64,000 nucleotides of DNA from Mucilaginibacter phenanthrenivorans (GTDB taxonomy: Bacteria > Bacteroidota > Bacteroidia > Sphingobacteriales > Sphingobacteriaceae), in NCBI RefSeq assembly GCF_024721155.1, contig NZ_JAHVAP010000001.1, positions 434,001-498,000 on the forward strand. Reading direction: 5' to 3'. The notes under the pieces were generated by a model that was not told the origin of the DNA, did not search any database, and saw only the letters and a program-made list of their open reading frames with translations. Positions 1 through 10,100 of the stretch are shown here, piece by piece. Within the stretch, counting starts at the first letter, position 1, and each line of letters opens with the position of its first letter. Position numbers and translations under genes: made by a program.

Positions 1-507
1 GATGACTACCTGCCCCGCAAATGAATACGACCAGGGGAAATAAACCGCGACTTCGCCCGGAAGGTTTAACGCAGCAAGGTCCTTTTGTACCATAAACCCG
101 ATCTTTTTTAATCCGAATTCATTGATCTCTACCAGTACAGGTTCGTTAAACTTCTTTTCTTCGCCAACAAAGGCTTCGGTAAGGTCCTTTATCGATGAGT
201 ATAAAAATTTAAATAACGGCAACCTGTTTAGCCAGCGGTTGAACCAGCGCTTTATAGGGTCGGTTACCACATTTGTAACCAGGATGCCTGCGATTAAGAT
301 AAGTACGATTACGTTTACAATGCCCAGCCCCGGGATGTACATAGGCTTGCCCGTCTTTGGGTCCTTCCATAGGTAATCACTAAGATTCAATGCACTATCC
401 AGGCTTTTTACAGCCCAAAAGATCAGCAGGAAGGCAGCGCCAAGCGGAACTACTATCAGTAATCCTTTTATAAAATACCGTAAAAGGGCGCTGGCTATCT
501 GCTTCAT
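1..507 (-). CDS. DUF502 family membrane protein (C-terminus outside window)
   Basis: The reverse strand is open from an ATG at 507 to the window edge (169 residues visible), so the gene is partial. It begins MKQIASALLRYFIKGLLIVV and has two hydrophobic helices, at about residues 10-32 and 58-80. The basic stretch after them, including PIKRWFNRWLNRLPLFKFLYSS and a KDLTEAF segment, is typical of DUF502 proteins, which are small two-helix membrane proteins of unknown role. It lies 10 nt downstream of the murF-alr stop codon on the same strand, so the two are probably co-transcribed. Assignment to DUF502 is from memory of the family pattern; no function can be inferred. Confidence 0.8.
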   Translation of the reverse strand, partial: MKQIASALLRYFIKGLLIVVPLGAAFLLIFWAVKSLDSALNLSDYLWKDPKTGKPMYIPGLGIVNVIVLILIAGILVTNVVTDPIKRWFNRWLNRLPLFKFLYSSIKDLTEAFVGEEKKFNEPVLVEINEFGLKKIGFMVQKDLAALNLPGEVAVYFPWSYSFAGQVVI

Positions 508-517
508 CTATTTAAAT

Positions 518-2980
518 CTACTCATAAAAATACACTCTTTTAACCCGTTGCGAAACATTGGTTAAAATTTCATAGGGGATGGTGCCTATTTGCGTGGCCA
601 GCTCATTGATGCGCTGCTGCTCGTTAAAAATAATTACCTCATCACCTTCGCGTACATCAAGTCCGCTTACATCAATCATGCACATATCCATGGTGATATT
701 GCCGACTGTTGGGGCCAATTTTCCGTTCACCAGCATTTTGCCGACCCCGTTACCAAAGGCGCGCAGGTAACCATCGGCGTAGCCAATTCGCACAGTCGCA
801 ATTTGGCCGTTCTTTGCCAGGCGTCCGCTACGGCTGTAACTGATGGTCTCGCCGGCTTTAACCTTTTTAACCTGGGCAACGCTGGTTTTTAAGCTTGCTA
901 TCGGTTGCAGGCCACTATCCGGTGTTGTCATCCCCATGTCAATGCCATATAAGCCTATTCCCAGCCTTACCATGTCATAATGAGCACCAGGCCAGCGGAT
1001 GATTCCCGAAGTATTGCTGAGGTGCTTAATTACTTTATAGCCCAGGGTTTTCTCAATTTCCTTATAAGCTTTCTCGAAGCTGCTGATCTGTTTTTTGGTG
1101 AATTCATCGTGCTGCGCGGCCTCGCTGGCAACCAAATGTGAAAATATCGATTGAATCTGCACGTACCTGTTTTCATCCAGCATGTCGCAAAGGGTTTCAA
1201 CATCCAGGTTTTCAAAACCGAGGCGGTGCATACCAGTGTCAATTTTGAGGTGGATAGGGAAGTTTAGTACATTTTGTTCCTTTGCATATTTTATAAAGTC
1301 GTCAAATAGCCCGAAACTATAGATAACGGGTTCCAGGTTAAATTCGATGAGCTTATCAAATGCGGATGCCTCCGGATTCAGGATCATAATGGGGAGGCTA
1401 ATGCCCGAGTTACGTAAGGCCACGCCCTCGTCAATATAGGCCACGGCCAAATAATCAACTTTATTGTATTGCAGGATGTTGGCTACCTCAAACGTGCCGC
1501 TGCCGTAGGAAAACGCCTTAACCATCGCCATAACCTTCACGCCCGGCTTTAATTTGGATCGATAAAAGTTAAGGTTATTCAATAAAGCATTCAGGTTGAT
1601 CTCTAATATAGTTTCATGCGCCTTTTGTACCAGCGCGCGACTGATCCGTTCGAACTCAAAGCTGCGTGAACCCTTGATCAGGATGGTTTCCTCCCTGAAA
1701 TTCAGCGCCCGCAGGTGTTGCAGCATGGTAGCGGTATCCGGGTAAAAGAATTTCTCCGGAACATCAAAATAATCCTGGTGTGCCGTGAGCGCATCGCCTA
1801 CGCCAATAAATTTATCTGCCTGTTTTATTTTGATCATATCCGCAACTTGCCTGTACAATACGTCGGCAGATAGACCTGATTGGTAAATATCAGAGAGGAT
1901 CAAAGTTTTTTTATGGTGCTGATTTTGCTGTGTTAAAAAATTCAGGGCGATCTCTAATGATTGCAGGTCGGAATTGTAGGAGTCATCAATTACCGAACAA
2001 TCATTTATGCCGCTTTTTAATTCCAACCGCATGCTTACGGCATTTAAATGTTCAATACGTTTATCAGCCTCAATGGCGCTGTAACCCATCGCCAGCATGG
2101 TGGCCCAGCAAACTGTGGCATTTTCAACCGATGCCTCGTCCAAAAATGGGATCAGGCATTCAATCTCCTTGCCCTGGTACTTTGCCCTTAGGTAGAAGTT
2201 TTTGGAGATCACAGTCGAGCTGAAAACATACAGGTCGGCTTGTTTAAATGTTGTGCTCCAGGTAAAGCAGTTTTTTACCGGGATGCTGTCCTTAAAGTTT
2301 ACTAATTGATCATAGTTATGGATCAGCAAACGGCAGTTTTTAAAAAGCCTCAATTTTTCCTTTACCTTTTGATCCCGACTTTCAAAGCCTTCATCGTGCG
2401 CCGGGCCTATGTGGGTCAGGATCCCTATCGAGGGTTTTATAATGGCTTCCAACTTATCAATTTCATTAACAGTGGAAATCCCGGCCTCAAAGATGCCCAG
2501 GTTGTTTTTCTCATTGATCTGCCACACAGAAAGCGGTACGCCAATTTGAGAATTATAACTTTTAGGATTGCGAACTACGTTTTTATCCGGAGACAGCAAT
2601 TGGTACAGCCATTCCTTAACGATTGTTTTGCCGTTGCTGCCTGTAATGCCTATCACTTCAAGTTCAAAGCGGTTACGGTGGTAGGCCGCTAATGTTTGTA
2701 AGGCAACCAACACATCATCAACCATTAAAAAGTTGGCTTCGGGGGCTTTTATCTCACTGCCCTGCCTCACCACAAAATTACGGACACCGCTAGCATAGGC
2801 CTCGGCAATAAACTCGTGACCATTGCGCCTGCCGCTCAAAGCAAAGAACAATGCGCCGTCAGGGTTGCTGATCCGGCGACTATCAGTTAATAAAGTGCTG
2901 ATATTATATTCTTTAACAATAATTCCGCCGGCATTTATTATTTGCCGGATAGCTGCTATGGTATATTGATTGCTGAGCAT
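518..2980 (-). CDS. murF-alr: Bifunctional UDP-MurNAc-tripeptide:D-Ala-D-Ala ligase / alanine racemase
   Basis: An 820-residue fusion of two cell-wall enzymes. Residues 1 to about 450 are MurF, which adds D-Ala-D-Ala to UDP-MurNAc-tripeptide. The Mur-ligase ATP loop GITGSNGKT is at 111-119, followed by the NPKSYNSQIGVPLS segment. From about residue 455 the chain is a fold-type III alanine racemase, starting ILEINLNALLNNL, with the PLP lysine in MVKAFSYGSG near residue 488 and the IGYADGY region near the C-terminus. The racemase makes the D-alanine that feeds the ligase reaction, so the fusion couples supply and use in the cytoplasm. The same fusion is widespread in Bacteroidota. The start ATG at 2980 gives a full-length MurF N-terminus. 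The gene is divergent from recX, with a short shared promoter region. Confidence 0.95.
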   Translation of the reverse strand: MLSNQYTIAAIRQIINAGGIIVKEYNISTLLTDSRRISNPDGALFFALSGRRNGHEFIAEAYASGVRNFVVRQGSEIKAPEANFLMVDDVLVALQTLAAYHRNRFELEVIGITGSNGKTIVKEWLYQLLSPDKNVVRNPKSYNSQIGVPLSVWQINEKNNLGIFEAGISTVNEIDKLEAIIKPSIGILTHIGPAHDEGFESRDQKVKEKLRLFKNCRLLIHNYDQLVNFKDSIPVKNCFTWSTTFKQADLYVFSSTVISKNFYLRAKYQGKEIECLIPFLDEASVENATVCWATMLAMGYSAIEADKRIEHLNAVSMRLELKSGINDCSVIDDSYNSDLQSLEIALNFLTQQNQHHKKTLILSDIYQSGLSADVLYRQVADMIKIKQADKFIGVGDALTAHQDYFDVPEKFFYPDTATMLQHLRALNFREETILIKGSRSFEFERISRALVQKAHETILEINLNALLNNLNFYRSKLKPGVKVMAMVKAFSYGSGTFEVANILQYNKVDYLAVAYIDEGVALRNSGISLPIMILNPEASAFDKLIEFNLEPVIYSFGLFDDFIKYAKEQNVLNFPIHLKIDTGMHRLGFENLDVETLCDMLDENRYVQIQSIFSHLVASEAAQHDEFTKKQISSFEKAYKEIEKTLGYKVIKHLSNTSGIIRWPGAHYDMVRLGIGLYGIDMGMTTPDSGLQPIASLKTSVAQVKKVKAGETISYSRSGRLAKNGQIATVRIGYADGYLRAFGNGVGKMLVNGKLAPTVGNITMDMCMIDVSGLDVREGDEVIIFNEQQRINELATQIGTIPYEILTNVSQRVKRVYFYE

Positions 2981-3038
2981 GGTACGAAATTGCTTATATT
3001 TCTGTAGATAGAAGAATTTTTAACGATTTTTGGTTTTA

Positions 3039-3521
3039 ATGGACAGCCCCAAAACAAAGAAAATAACCGACGAAAAAGTTGCCCTGGCAAAGGCCGAACA
3101 TTATTGTGCCTACCAGGAACGCTCGCAGCAGGAGGTTAGGGACAAATTATATGAATGGGGATTATGGACAGATGCGGTAGAAAACATCATCAGCCTGCTC
3201 ATCGGCGGCAATTACCTGAACGAGGAACGTTTTGCAAAAGCCTACACCCGTGGCAAGTTTAAGCAAAAGGGGTGGGGCAGGATCAAGATAAAACAGGGGC
3301 TTAAATTTAAAAAAGTGCCGGATATTCTGATAAAAAAAGCGCTGCTCACTATAGATGCTGACGATTATTTGCGTACCCTCGAGGCCGTTTTAACAAAAAA
3401 GGCAAAAACCATTACCGAAAAGGATGGCTACAAACGCAGCTATAAGCTGCAACAATACGCTTTAAGCCGAGGATTTGAAGCGGATTTGATTTTAGATGTT
3501 TTGAAAAACAGCGACTTATAA
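3039..3521 (+). CDS. recX: RecX family regulatory protein
   Basis: About 160 residues, matching the usual RecX length. It is all-helical, with the RecX hallmark near the N-terminus (ALAKAEHYCAYQERSQQEVRDKL) and later NYLNEERFAKAYTRGKFKQKGWG, which correspond to the first and second three-helix repeats. RecX binds RecA filaments and damps recombination and SOS activity in the cytoplasm. The frame is open from a TTG at 3030, but the ATG at 3039 gives the more natural N-terminus (MDSPKTKKITDEK), so I prefer it. The gene is divergent from murF-alr and followed by two tRNA genes. recA is not in the window. Confidence 0.9.
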   Translation: MDSPKTKKITDEKVALAKAEHYCAYQERSQQEVRDKLYEWGLWTDAVENIISLLIGGNYLNEERFAKAYTRGKFKQKGWGRIKIKQGLKFKKVPDILIKKALLTIDADDYLRTLEAVLTKKAKTITEKDGYKRSYKLQQYALSRGFEADLILDVLKNSDL

Positions 3522-3549
3522 AAAACTTAAAAAAAATGTATTTTTTATC

Positions 3550-3579
3550 TTGCAGAATATTCAATTCTGTCTATATTTG
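3550..3579 (+). promoter_or_regulatory. Bacteroidota-type promoter of tRNA-Gly
   Basis: TTG at 3550-3552, 19 nt, then TATATTTG at 3572-3579. This matches the housekeeping sigma-factor promoter of Bacteroidota (-33 TTG or TTTG, -7 TAnnTTTG). It lies 60 nt upstream of the tRNA-Gly gene and probably also drives tRNA-Leu. It is one of the cleanest promoters in the window. Confidence 0.7.
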
Positions 3580-3639
3580 CACTCCGCAAGCGAAAAGATA
3601 GTCAGCGATTGAAGATCAGGCTTACGGAAATGAAAAAAT

Positions 3640-3712
<73 letters not shown>

Positions 3713-3713
3713 C

Positions 3714-3738
3714 AAATCCCTTCCACAAGAAGGGATTT
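3714..3738 (+). terminator. Perfect hairpin between the tRNA genes
   Basis: A 10-bp perfect stem, AAATCCCTTC with GAAGGGATTT, around a 5-nt CACAA loop, starting two bases after tRNA-Gly. The trailing sequence ATTGTT is only modestly U-rich. It could be a weak terminator or a processing signal in a tRNA-Gly/tRNA-Leu transcript. Confidence 0.55.
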
Positions 3739-3760
3739 ATTGTTAAAGGTTTAATCACCT

Positions 3761-3845
3761 GCTCAGATGGTGGAACTGGTAGACACGCAGGACTTAAAAT
3801 CCTGTTCCCGTAAACGGAGTGCGGGTTCGATTCCCGCTCTGAGTA
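3761..3845 (+). tRNA. tRNA-Leu (anticodon TAA)
   Basis: An 85-nt class II tRNA with the long variable arm expected for leucine. The acceptor pairs GCTCAGA with TCTGAGT, the D arm contains TGGTGGAACTGGTAGACAC, the anticodon stem-loop is CAGGA-CTTAAAA-TCCTG with TAA, and the T arm has GGTTCGATTCC. CCA is not encoded. It reads UUA. Class II tRNAs are frequent integration sites for mobile DNA, and the next gene downstream is an AT-rich orphan. Confidence 0.95.
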
Positions 3846-4198
3846 CATTTAGAATCGACACAAAGCCTGGTATGAAAATATCGGGCTTTGTTGTTTAGGT
3901 TCGAGCCCCATCATTTATCGCCCGTAATATTTATGCATAGGGATTTCGTCTCCACGGCGATTGATAAGTGGTAATATCCCGCCATGATACAATTTTATAG
4001 TCATCTGTATCGGATAGTTGAGATACTATGGTTGCAGACTACATACACCGTAGTGCTTAGACAGCCTGCGAACAGCGGAATAATGGCAAATATTCGAATA
4101 ACTTATAGCTTTAAACTTAATTCGGTCATTGCCATTGATTTTAATAACTTCACTTGTTACTTTTTATAAGTAGGATATCTTTATTAGATAAGCAATAT
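3846..4198. other. Intergenic, no gene seen
   Basis: About 350 bp between tRNA-Leu and the orphan gene. Apart from the terminator-like hairpin at its start I see no coding frame with credible composition. The sequence becomes AT-rich toward the orphan gene, so a composition border lies inside this gap. Confidence 0.5.
3860..3891 (+). terminator. Likely terminator after tRNA-Leu
   Basis: ACAAAGCC at 3860-3867 pairs with GGCTTTGT at 3884-3891 around a 16-nt AT-rich loop, followed by TGTTTAGG. Its place 15 nt after the tRNA suits a transcript end. Confidence 0.55.
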
Positions 4199-5524
4199 AT
4201 GATAGCAACATCCCAAGATGTCATTAAAAAAGTCTTTGATTTTTTTGTTGCATCAAACGATTTTAATGGTATTTCTCTTTGGAATCTTGCGGAAAGCTTT
4301 GAGAAAACAACTTCTGAAATAATAGATGTACTTATTCCTCTTGTGGAGTCAGACCAGGTTTCAATTCAATCAAGCACAAATCCGCATATTATTTATTCTC
4401 GCCATTATCCTATTGATGCCCAAGTTACGATATTAGATAATTCCAGAGATATAAAATTGCTAAAGCAAAAGTTTGGTGACATCACCGTTGTCTCACCTGA
4501 TACTGAATTTCCAATTTGTCTGTACCCATCAGTTTCATATCTTAAAAACAAAAGGGACTTTTCAGAATTAGCAGATTTTCCATTTACAAAGCTTTTGGCC
4601 ATGGGAATTCCTCAGCTAACTCCTATGTTTTTTGATATCGACGTATTAGAACGATATTACCTTGACCCACGATATAGATTTGAGTGGCAGGATTATTCAG
4701 GTTCTATTCATTGCTATTATGACGAAAACGAAAAGCCATTAGTTCGAGATGAAGACGAGATTTTTCTCAAAACTTTTGGGTTGGGCTTTACTAATAATAG
4801 GCAGCGCTTGGCTGTTGTGTATTTAAGATATCTTAAAAATCTTACAAAAGAGCACCAAGTATATTGGTTAAGCAAGCAGTCAAATAAGGAAGACAATCAC
4901 GTCGTTAGAGAGTATTATGAGAATACGATAGCTGGGAATTGGAGCTTTACACATTCTATTTTCAGTGCATTTCTTGAAGAACTTAGACTTATAAATAAGC
5001 TTACAAAAAAGATATTCAATAAAGCACTTTTTAGAAACGACTTTGAAGAAGAAAAAAAGCCTAAAGAATTTACTTTCTTTTTTAGTCCAACACTAAAAAA
5101 CTATAACTCTTTCGTTCTCCTATTAGATAAGATGTTATCCGAAAATATTGATAAAAGCTTCTTTGAGGGAAAGATCGATCTTTATAACTATGATATAATA
5201 GACGCTAATACAAGAGAAAGAAAACCCAAGGGAACCATTACGTTGTTAGAAGAGTGGTTGACTAATAGTTTTCACTTTGAAAACCCTGAAGGAATTTCTT
5301 TTATATTTAAACCCATAAAAACGATACGTAGAGAACGCCAAGATCCCGCACATCGCATTGATGAGGATAAATACGATGTTAAATTTACCGAAATGCAAAA
5401 AGAGACTATCGCCTTAGCATATCGGTCATTAAATGCATTAAGGACAATTTTTCAGCAACATCGGAAAGCAAAAGATATTGAGATACCGGAGTGGCTTGAT
5501 GCTGGAAAAATCGCTATGTTTTAA
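4199..5524 (+). CDS. Orphan protein, possible winged-helix plus HEPN-like RNase
   Basis: I do not recognise the family. The frame is open from 4154, but the ATG at 4199 (MIATSQDVIKKVFDFFV) looks like the true start, giving 441 residues. Residues 1-70 are helical and end in a strand-turn pattern (IIDVLIPLVESDQVSIQSS) resembling a winged helix. The middle is charged and AT-rich in codon use. Near the C-terminus R380-x4-H385 (RQDPAH) sits between predicted helices, as does the RNase motif of HEPN domains; the following helix is KFTEMQKETIALAYRSLNALRTI. No signal peptide or membrane helix is seen, so it is probably cytosolic. The low GC compared with recX and the transporter, and its place next to tRNAs, suggest acquisition. 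A defence or toxin role is only inferred. Confidence 0.7.
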   Translation: MIATSQDVIKKVFDFFVASNDFNGISLWNLAESFEKTTSEIIDVLIPLVESDQVSIQSSTNPHIIYSRHYPIDAQVTILDNSRDIKLLKQKFGDITVVSPDTEFPICLYPSVSYLKNKRDFSELADFPFTKLLAMGIPQLTPMFFDIDVLERYYLDPRYRFEWQDYSGSIHCYYDENEKPLVRDEDEIFLKTFGLGFTNNRQRLAVVYLRYLKNLTKEHQVYWLSKQSNKEDNHVVREYYENTIAGNWSFTHSIFSAFLEELRLINKLTKKIFNKALFRNDFEEEKKPKEFTFFFSPTLKNYNSFVLLLDKMLSENIDKSFFEGKIDLYNYDIIDANTRERKPKGTITLLEEWLTNSFHFENPEGISFIFKPIKTIRRERQDPAHRIDEDKYDVKFTEMQKETIALAYRSLNALRTIFQQHRKAKDIEIPEWLDAGKIAMF

Positions 5525-5660
5525 GATCAACACTTACAAATGGTAACAGCGACCTCGCCGACTCAAGCCCCTGGAACCGGTGGGGGCTCAAACAACGGGC
5601 TTTCTCTTTATTACTTCCAGCAAACAATCTGCATTTGGGCTATTGCTACCTTTGCGGCAA

Positions 5661-6887
5661 ATGCTTACAACATCTGCTATAACAACATCACAACTCAAAA
5701 ATCAGCGGGTTTCAACCATACTGGCGTTCGCTTTGTTGCCCCTGTCGGGGTTTGCCACAGATATTTATATTCCTTCGTTACCAAATATGGGCGCCGATAT
5801 GCACATCAGCAGTATACAGGTGCAGTTAACCCTCACGGTGTTTCTGATCAGCTATGGCACCTCGCAGTTGTTCCTGGGCAGTGTTTTAGACTCATACGGC
5901 CGATACAAGTTCAGTACGGGAGCGCTCATGGTGTTTATTTTGGCAAGCATAATCATTGCCGTTACCCATAATATCTATGTAATTTATGCCATGCGGATAG
6001 TCCACGGCATTACGGTAGCTATGATAGTAATAGCCAAGCGGGCCTATTTTGTGGATGTTTACGAAGGGGCACAGTTAAAACATTACCTCAGCATGTTTAC
6101 CATTATTTGGTCTGCCGGGCCAATAGTGGCCCCATTCCTGGGAGGCTATTTTCAACATACCTTCGGCTGGCAATCAAATTTTTATTTCCTGGCGGCATTG
6201 GCATCAATTATAGCTGTGCTGGAACTTTTATACAGCGGCGAAACTATCCGGCACCGCACAGCATTCCGGTTAAAAAAAATAGCTGCCATATACGTCGAAA
6301 TGATCAAAGCAACTACGTTCAGCCTTGGTATCCTGATGTTGACCTTTGCTTATTCGATGGTGATCATGTATAACATGACCGGTCCGTTTATTATTGAGCA
6401 TCACTTTAAATTTACGCCGGTTGTTGCGGGGTATTGCTCGCTTATTTTGGGCCTGGCCTGGATGGCCGGCGGCTTTATTGGTAAAGCATTGATCAACCGG
6501 CCTTTTTTTGGTAAGCTGTTTATCAATATTTTAGTGCAGCTTATAGTGGTAGTGTTAATGATTGTAACTGCAAAATTTGTGAACAATGTTTATGTGATGA
6601 TGTTTTTTGCTTTTGTGATACATGTGGGCGCCGGTTTTACATACAATAATTATTTTACATACTGTTTGAGCAGGTTCCCAAAAAATGCGGGCATGTCGGG
6701 TGGGTTTACGGGCGGCATGGTGTATGTGCTTCTTTCGCTGCTTACTTACGTTGTGGTAGCGGGCATTCCCGCCAAAGATCAACTTAATTTGAGCTATAGC
6801 TACCTGGTGTTTATTTTATTATCGGTTGTAATAATGCTGGTGTTAGTTATACTGAGAAGAAATCCTGCACCGGTAATTGCCGATTAA
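5661..6887 (+). CDS. MFS drug-resistance transporter, Bcr/CflA type
   Basis: About 408 residues with 12 hydrophobic segments, the usual length for Bcr/CflA proton-coupled drug exporters. Typical features are the first loop FATDIYIPSLPNMGADMHIS, the motif-A-like GSVLDSYGRYKFS between helices 2 and 3, and RIVHGITVAMIVIAKRAYF in helices 4-5. The frame can be extended to a GTG at 5580, but the ATG at 5661 (MLTTSAITTSQLKNQRVS) places helix 1 normally, so I prefer it. It acts in the inner membrane, exporting small molecules; the substrate cannot be told. It is a single gene. A GTGTCC-GCTGA / TCAGC-GGGACAC hairpin (6907-6945) lies just downstream. Confidence 0.85.
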   Translation: MLTTSAITTSQLKNQRVSTILAFALLPLSGFATDIYIPSLPNMGADMHISSIQVQLTLTVFLISYGTSQLFLGSVLDSYGRYKFSTGALMVFILASIIIAVTHNIYVIYAMRIVHGITVAMIVIAKRAYFVDVYEGAQLKHYLSMFTIIWSAGPIVAPFLGGYFQHTFGWQSNFYFLAALASIIAVLELLYSGETIRHRTAFRLKKIAAIYVEMIKATTFSLGILMLTFAYSMVIMYNMTGPFIIEHHFKFTPVVAGYCSLILGLAWMAGGFIGKALINRPFFGKLFINILVQLIVVVLMIVTAKFVNNVYVMMFFAFVIHVGAGFTYNNYFTYCLSRFPKNAGMSGGFTGGMVYVLLSLLTYVVVAGIPAKDQLNLSYSYLVFILLSVVIMLVLVILRRNPAPVIAD

Positions 6888-6906
6888 ATGATTTGGCTGG
6901 TTTTAG

Positions 6907-6945
6907 GTGTCCGCTGAAGATCGTTTGGTGAGGTCAGCGGGACAC
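6907..6945 (+). terminator. Hairpin downstream of the MFS gene
   Basis: GTGTCCGCTGA at 6907-6917 pairs, with one bulge, with TCAGCGGGACAC at 6934-6945. It lies 20 nt after the stop codon and lacks a U-tract. It may be a terminator or part of the local palindromic repeats. Confidence 0.4.
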
Positions 6946-6959
6946 TGAAAGGTGTTTGG

Positions 6960-6989
6960 GTTCAAGCGGGACGTATGAACCGGCAGGAT
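6960..6989. repeat. REP-like palindrome, copy 1
   Basis: GTTCAAGC-GGGAC-GTATGAAC followed by CGGCAGG. It belongs to a family whose ideal unit is GTTCAAGC-GGGAC-GCTTGAAC-CGGCAGG. Other copies are at 14734-14764, 35568-35592, 40236-40257 and 53669-53698, all outside genes. Confidence 0.6.
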
Positions 6990-7059
6990 AATAAAAAAAA
7001 TTGCAGGAATCTCCTGAAATCAAATGCCCCTATTTAGCTAAATCTTATGCGCTATTCAA

Positions 7060-7093
7060 AACCGAACGGCCAAATGTTCGGTTACGTTACAAT
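7060..7093 (+). promoter_or_regulatory. Conserved fusion-gene operator, copy 1
   Basis: AACCGAAC (7060-7067), 8-nt spacer, GTTCGGTT (7076-7083), 2 nt, GTTACAAT (7086-7093). The palindrome is perfect here. The same layout precedes the other two AraC-FtsX fusions (31618-31651 and 49556-49589). In all three the right half-site ends exactly 90 nt before the conserved TTG start (7173 here). It is likely an operator, possibly for the fusion's own AraC domain. The binding protein is inferred. Confidence 0.75.
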
Positions 7094-7172
7094 AAATTGC
7101 GCAAATAAAATGCTGTTTGCTATATATCAGTAACTTAGTAAACTGGAACAGGCTTTGAGCCAATCAAAACAC

Positions 7173-10100
7173 TTGAATGCATACACCTTCCATATCACCC
7201 TCTATGACCTTGCCTTACAGGGAACAGTATTTATCGGGCTGACTTTTATCCTGCTGATGTGGTTTACCAAAAAGGTCAACCGGGCGGCGAACAGGTTTCT
7301 TGGCCTGGCGCTTGGCGTAGTCGTTTTGTGGATGGTTTGGGTGTTGTGCGTTGACATCAGACTGACTGCCTGCCTTCCGCACTGGAGCTGGCTGCCGCTA
7401 CAGTTTTCGATGGCACTCGGCCCCCTTATATTTTTTTATGTACTTAAAGTAACCCGACCTGAATATAAATTACTGCGGAAGGATCTGCTGCATTTTAGTC
7501 CCTTATTGCTGGAATTGAGCGCCCAGGCGCTGGAAGTTAGCGACAGTATAAAAACCGGAGCAGCTACTTATGATACGCTGATATTTCATCAACTGAATCC
7601 GATATTTCAATTGCTGGCGTTTATTTCAGTCACCATATACTTATATCTGTCGTACAGGCTGATACAAGCTTTTTATCAACGACTAAAATTTACCGGCGGC
7701 GACCGGTACCGTTACGAATTGCGCTGGCTGCATCGCTTATTGATGGGGTTCGGCATGTTATGGTTATTGTGGATCCCTTTTAAAGCTGTCGATTATTTTT
7801 ATTATCATAACCAGTTAGGCATCCATGCTTATTATCCCTTATACCTGCTTTTAGCGGCTGCTGCTATCTGGATGGCGGCCGCAGCTTTTTTAAGAGAGGA
7901 GGCTGGCACGCCGACCGAACCTCCTTCGTTTTTAAAGGCGCCGCTTCCTGCGGAAATGAAGCAAAGGGGTATTTGGTTAAAGAAGGCTGTACAAGCCGGC
8001 CTGTATTACCAGGACCCTGAACTGAGCTTAAGCTTACTTGCTCAAAAACTTGAGCTGACTACCCATGAACTATCACGGATCATCAATACGGCGTTCAAAA
8101 AAAGCTTCAATGATTTCATCAATGAATACCGGGTTCGGGATGTGGCCGGTAAAATGCGGGATCCGGCCTATGACCGGATAACCTTATTGGGTATGGCATT
8201 CGACGCCGGATTTAACTCCAAAGCCACCTTCATCCGGGCCTTCAAACAATTGACCGGGAAAAATCCCGCAGAATATAAGCGCGAACTCGAAAAAGAGGTT
8301 TCAAGTTATCATTTGCAACCTCACTCCCGAACGAGACAGCTAATTTTAGTTCCTGAAGCCTCTACATGGTCTCATGAACAATTAAATTACAATTCTATGT
8401 TTCGCAATTATTTGAAAATCGCGTGGCGCAACACCGTGCGCAGCATCTCCTACAGTTCTATTAACATGATCGGCCTCGCCGCCGGTTTGTGCAGCTTTAT
8501 CGTTATCCTGCTGTACATGAACTATGAATTGAGCTACGACAAGTGGAGCCCCGAACTGAATAAAGTTTATCATGTTTCATTACGCCAAGATGAAGACTTT
8601 TTAAAAAATACACCAAACCCGCTAGCCGGTTTCCTGGCGCAAAAATATCAAAATGCCGAGGCGGCTACCATGTTACAATCGTCGGGTGATCGAGAAAGCC
8701 TGCTGGCTGCAGGTGAACGTAAAATTTATCAGAAAAATATCGTTTCGGCCGATTCGAATTTCTTAAAGGTTTTTCCTTATAAGCTGGCAACCGGCAATGC
8801 GGCTACTGCACTGAACGCGCCCGGGACCGCTATACTGACCAGGGACCTGAGCCGTAAATTATTTGGCAATGAAGACCCCATGGGCAAATCGATCAAACTA
8901 AACGATCGTGCTGACCTGATGGTAACGGGTGTATTGGAAGACCAGCAGGGAGCCACACACCTGCCTGTCGGAATGATCATACATGACCCCTGGGGCAGGT
9001 CAAATCTTTCCTGGGGAGACTATTCCTGTCAAACCTATATCAAGCTCAGGCGGGCGGAAAACGACACAACGGTTGAAACAGCCATCAACCGGCTTTATTA
9101 CAATGATCACATCAAAGCCGGTGGCGTATCTTTCGAAAACTATACTAAAGCCGGCGCTAAAACCAACCTGTTTATTGACCAGGTGTCACGTTTTCACAAT
9201 TTCCCGAAACATGGCAGCAGTAATTTTTCAACGGTGACCATTCTCCTGGTTTTAGCTATACTGCTGCTGCTGGCCGGGGCCATTAATTTCAGCAACCTGG
9301 CCATCGCGCAATCTATCAGCCGGGCAAAGGAGGTCGGCATACGCAAAGTAATGGGAGCGGGCCGTATGCCATTGATCCTTCAGTTCATGGCCGAAACTTC
9401 ACTGCAATGCCTGGCAAGTTTGATCTTAGCGGTTATCCTGCTGGCTTGGGGAATACCCTATATCAACCGTTCATTTAATATCGGCATCGGTTTTTTGCAA
9501 CCGCACGAAATGCTGCGTGTTGTCATTCAATTAATAAGTTGTTTATCGGGAATTATCCTTCTTTCAGGGTTATATCCCGCGGTCTATCTCTCGAAATTTA
9601 ATGCCGTCGATGTTTTAAAAGGTATTTATTCTACAGGTGGTAAAGGAACATTATTCCGCAACGGTCTCATCGTAGTGCAGTTTATGGTATCGGTGTTTTT
9701 TATCACCGCCATCATTGTTATTAAAAGCCAGCTGAGTTTTATGCAAATGAAGGACAAGGGTTTTTCGGCTGATCAATTGATGCGCCTGGAGACGAAGCAG
9801 CAAACCCGTGGACAAGGTTTTGATCATACCCGCAACTTGCTGCTTTCGGTACCAGGAGTTATTTCCGTTGCCAAAACAACAAGTGTTCCGGGAGATAGTT
9901 TTGGCGTTGACACCTCGACGATCCCATTCAAGAGCAAGGGCGCAGCCTATCGTATGCAGTCGGTCTCGGTCAGTACCGATTATTTCAAAACCCTTGGCGT
10001 GTCTTTAAAAAAGGGCCGGCTTTTCACTGATGATGTTCAGGATCAGAAAACACGGTCGGCTGTTATTAACGAGGCAGCAGCCCAAAAATTGGGACTGCGC

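Noticed and set aside
3860..5600. Integration of the orphan gene at tRNA-Leu with att repeats
   Set aside because: Only short matches (CGGGCTTT) are seen on the two sides, no integrase is present, and the tRNA 3' end is not repeated.
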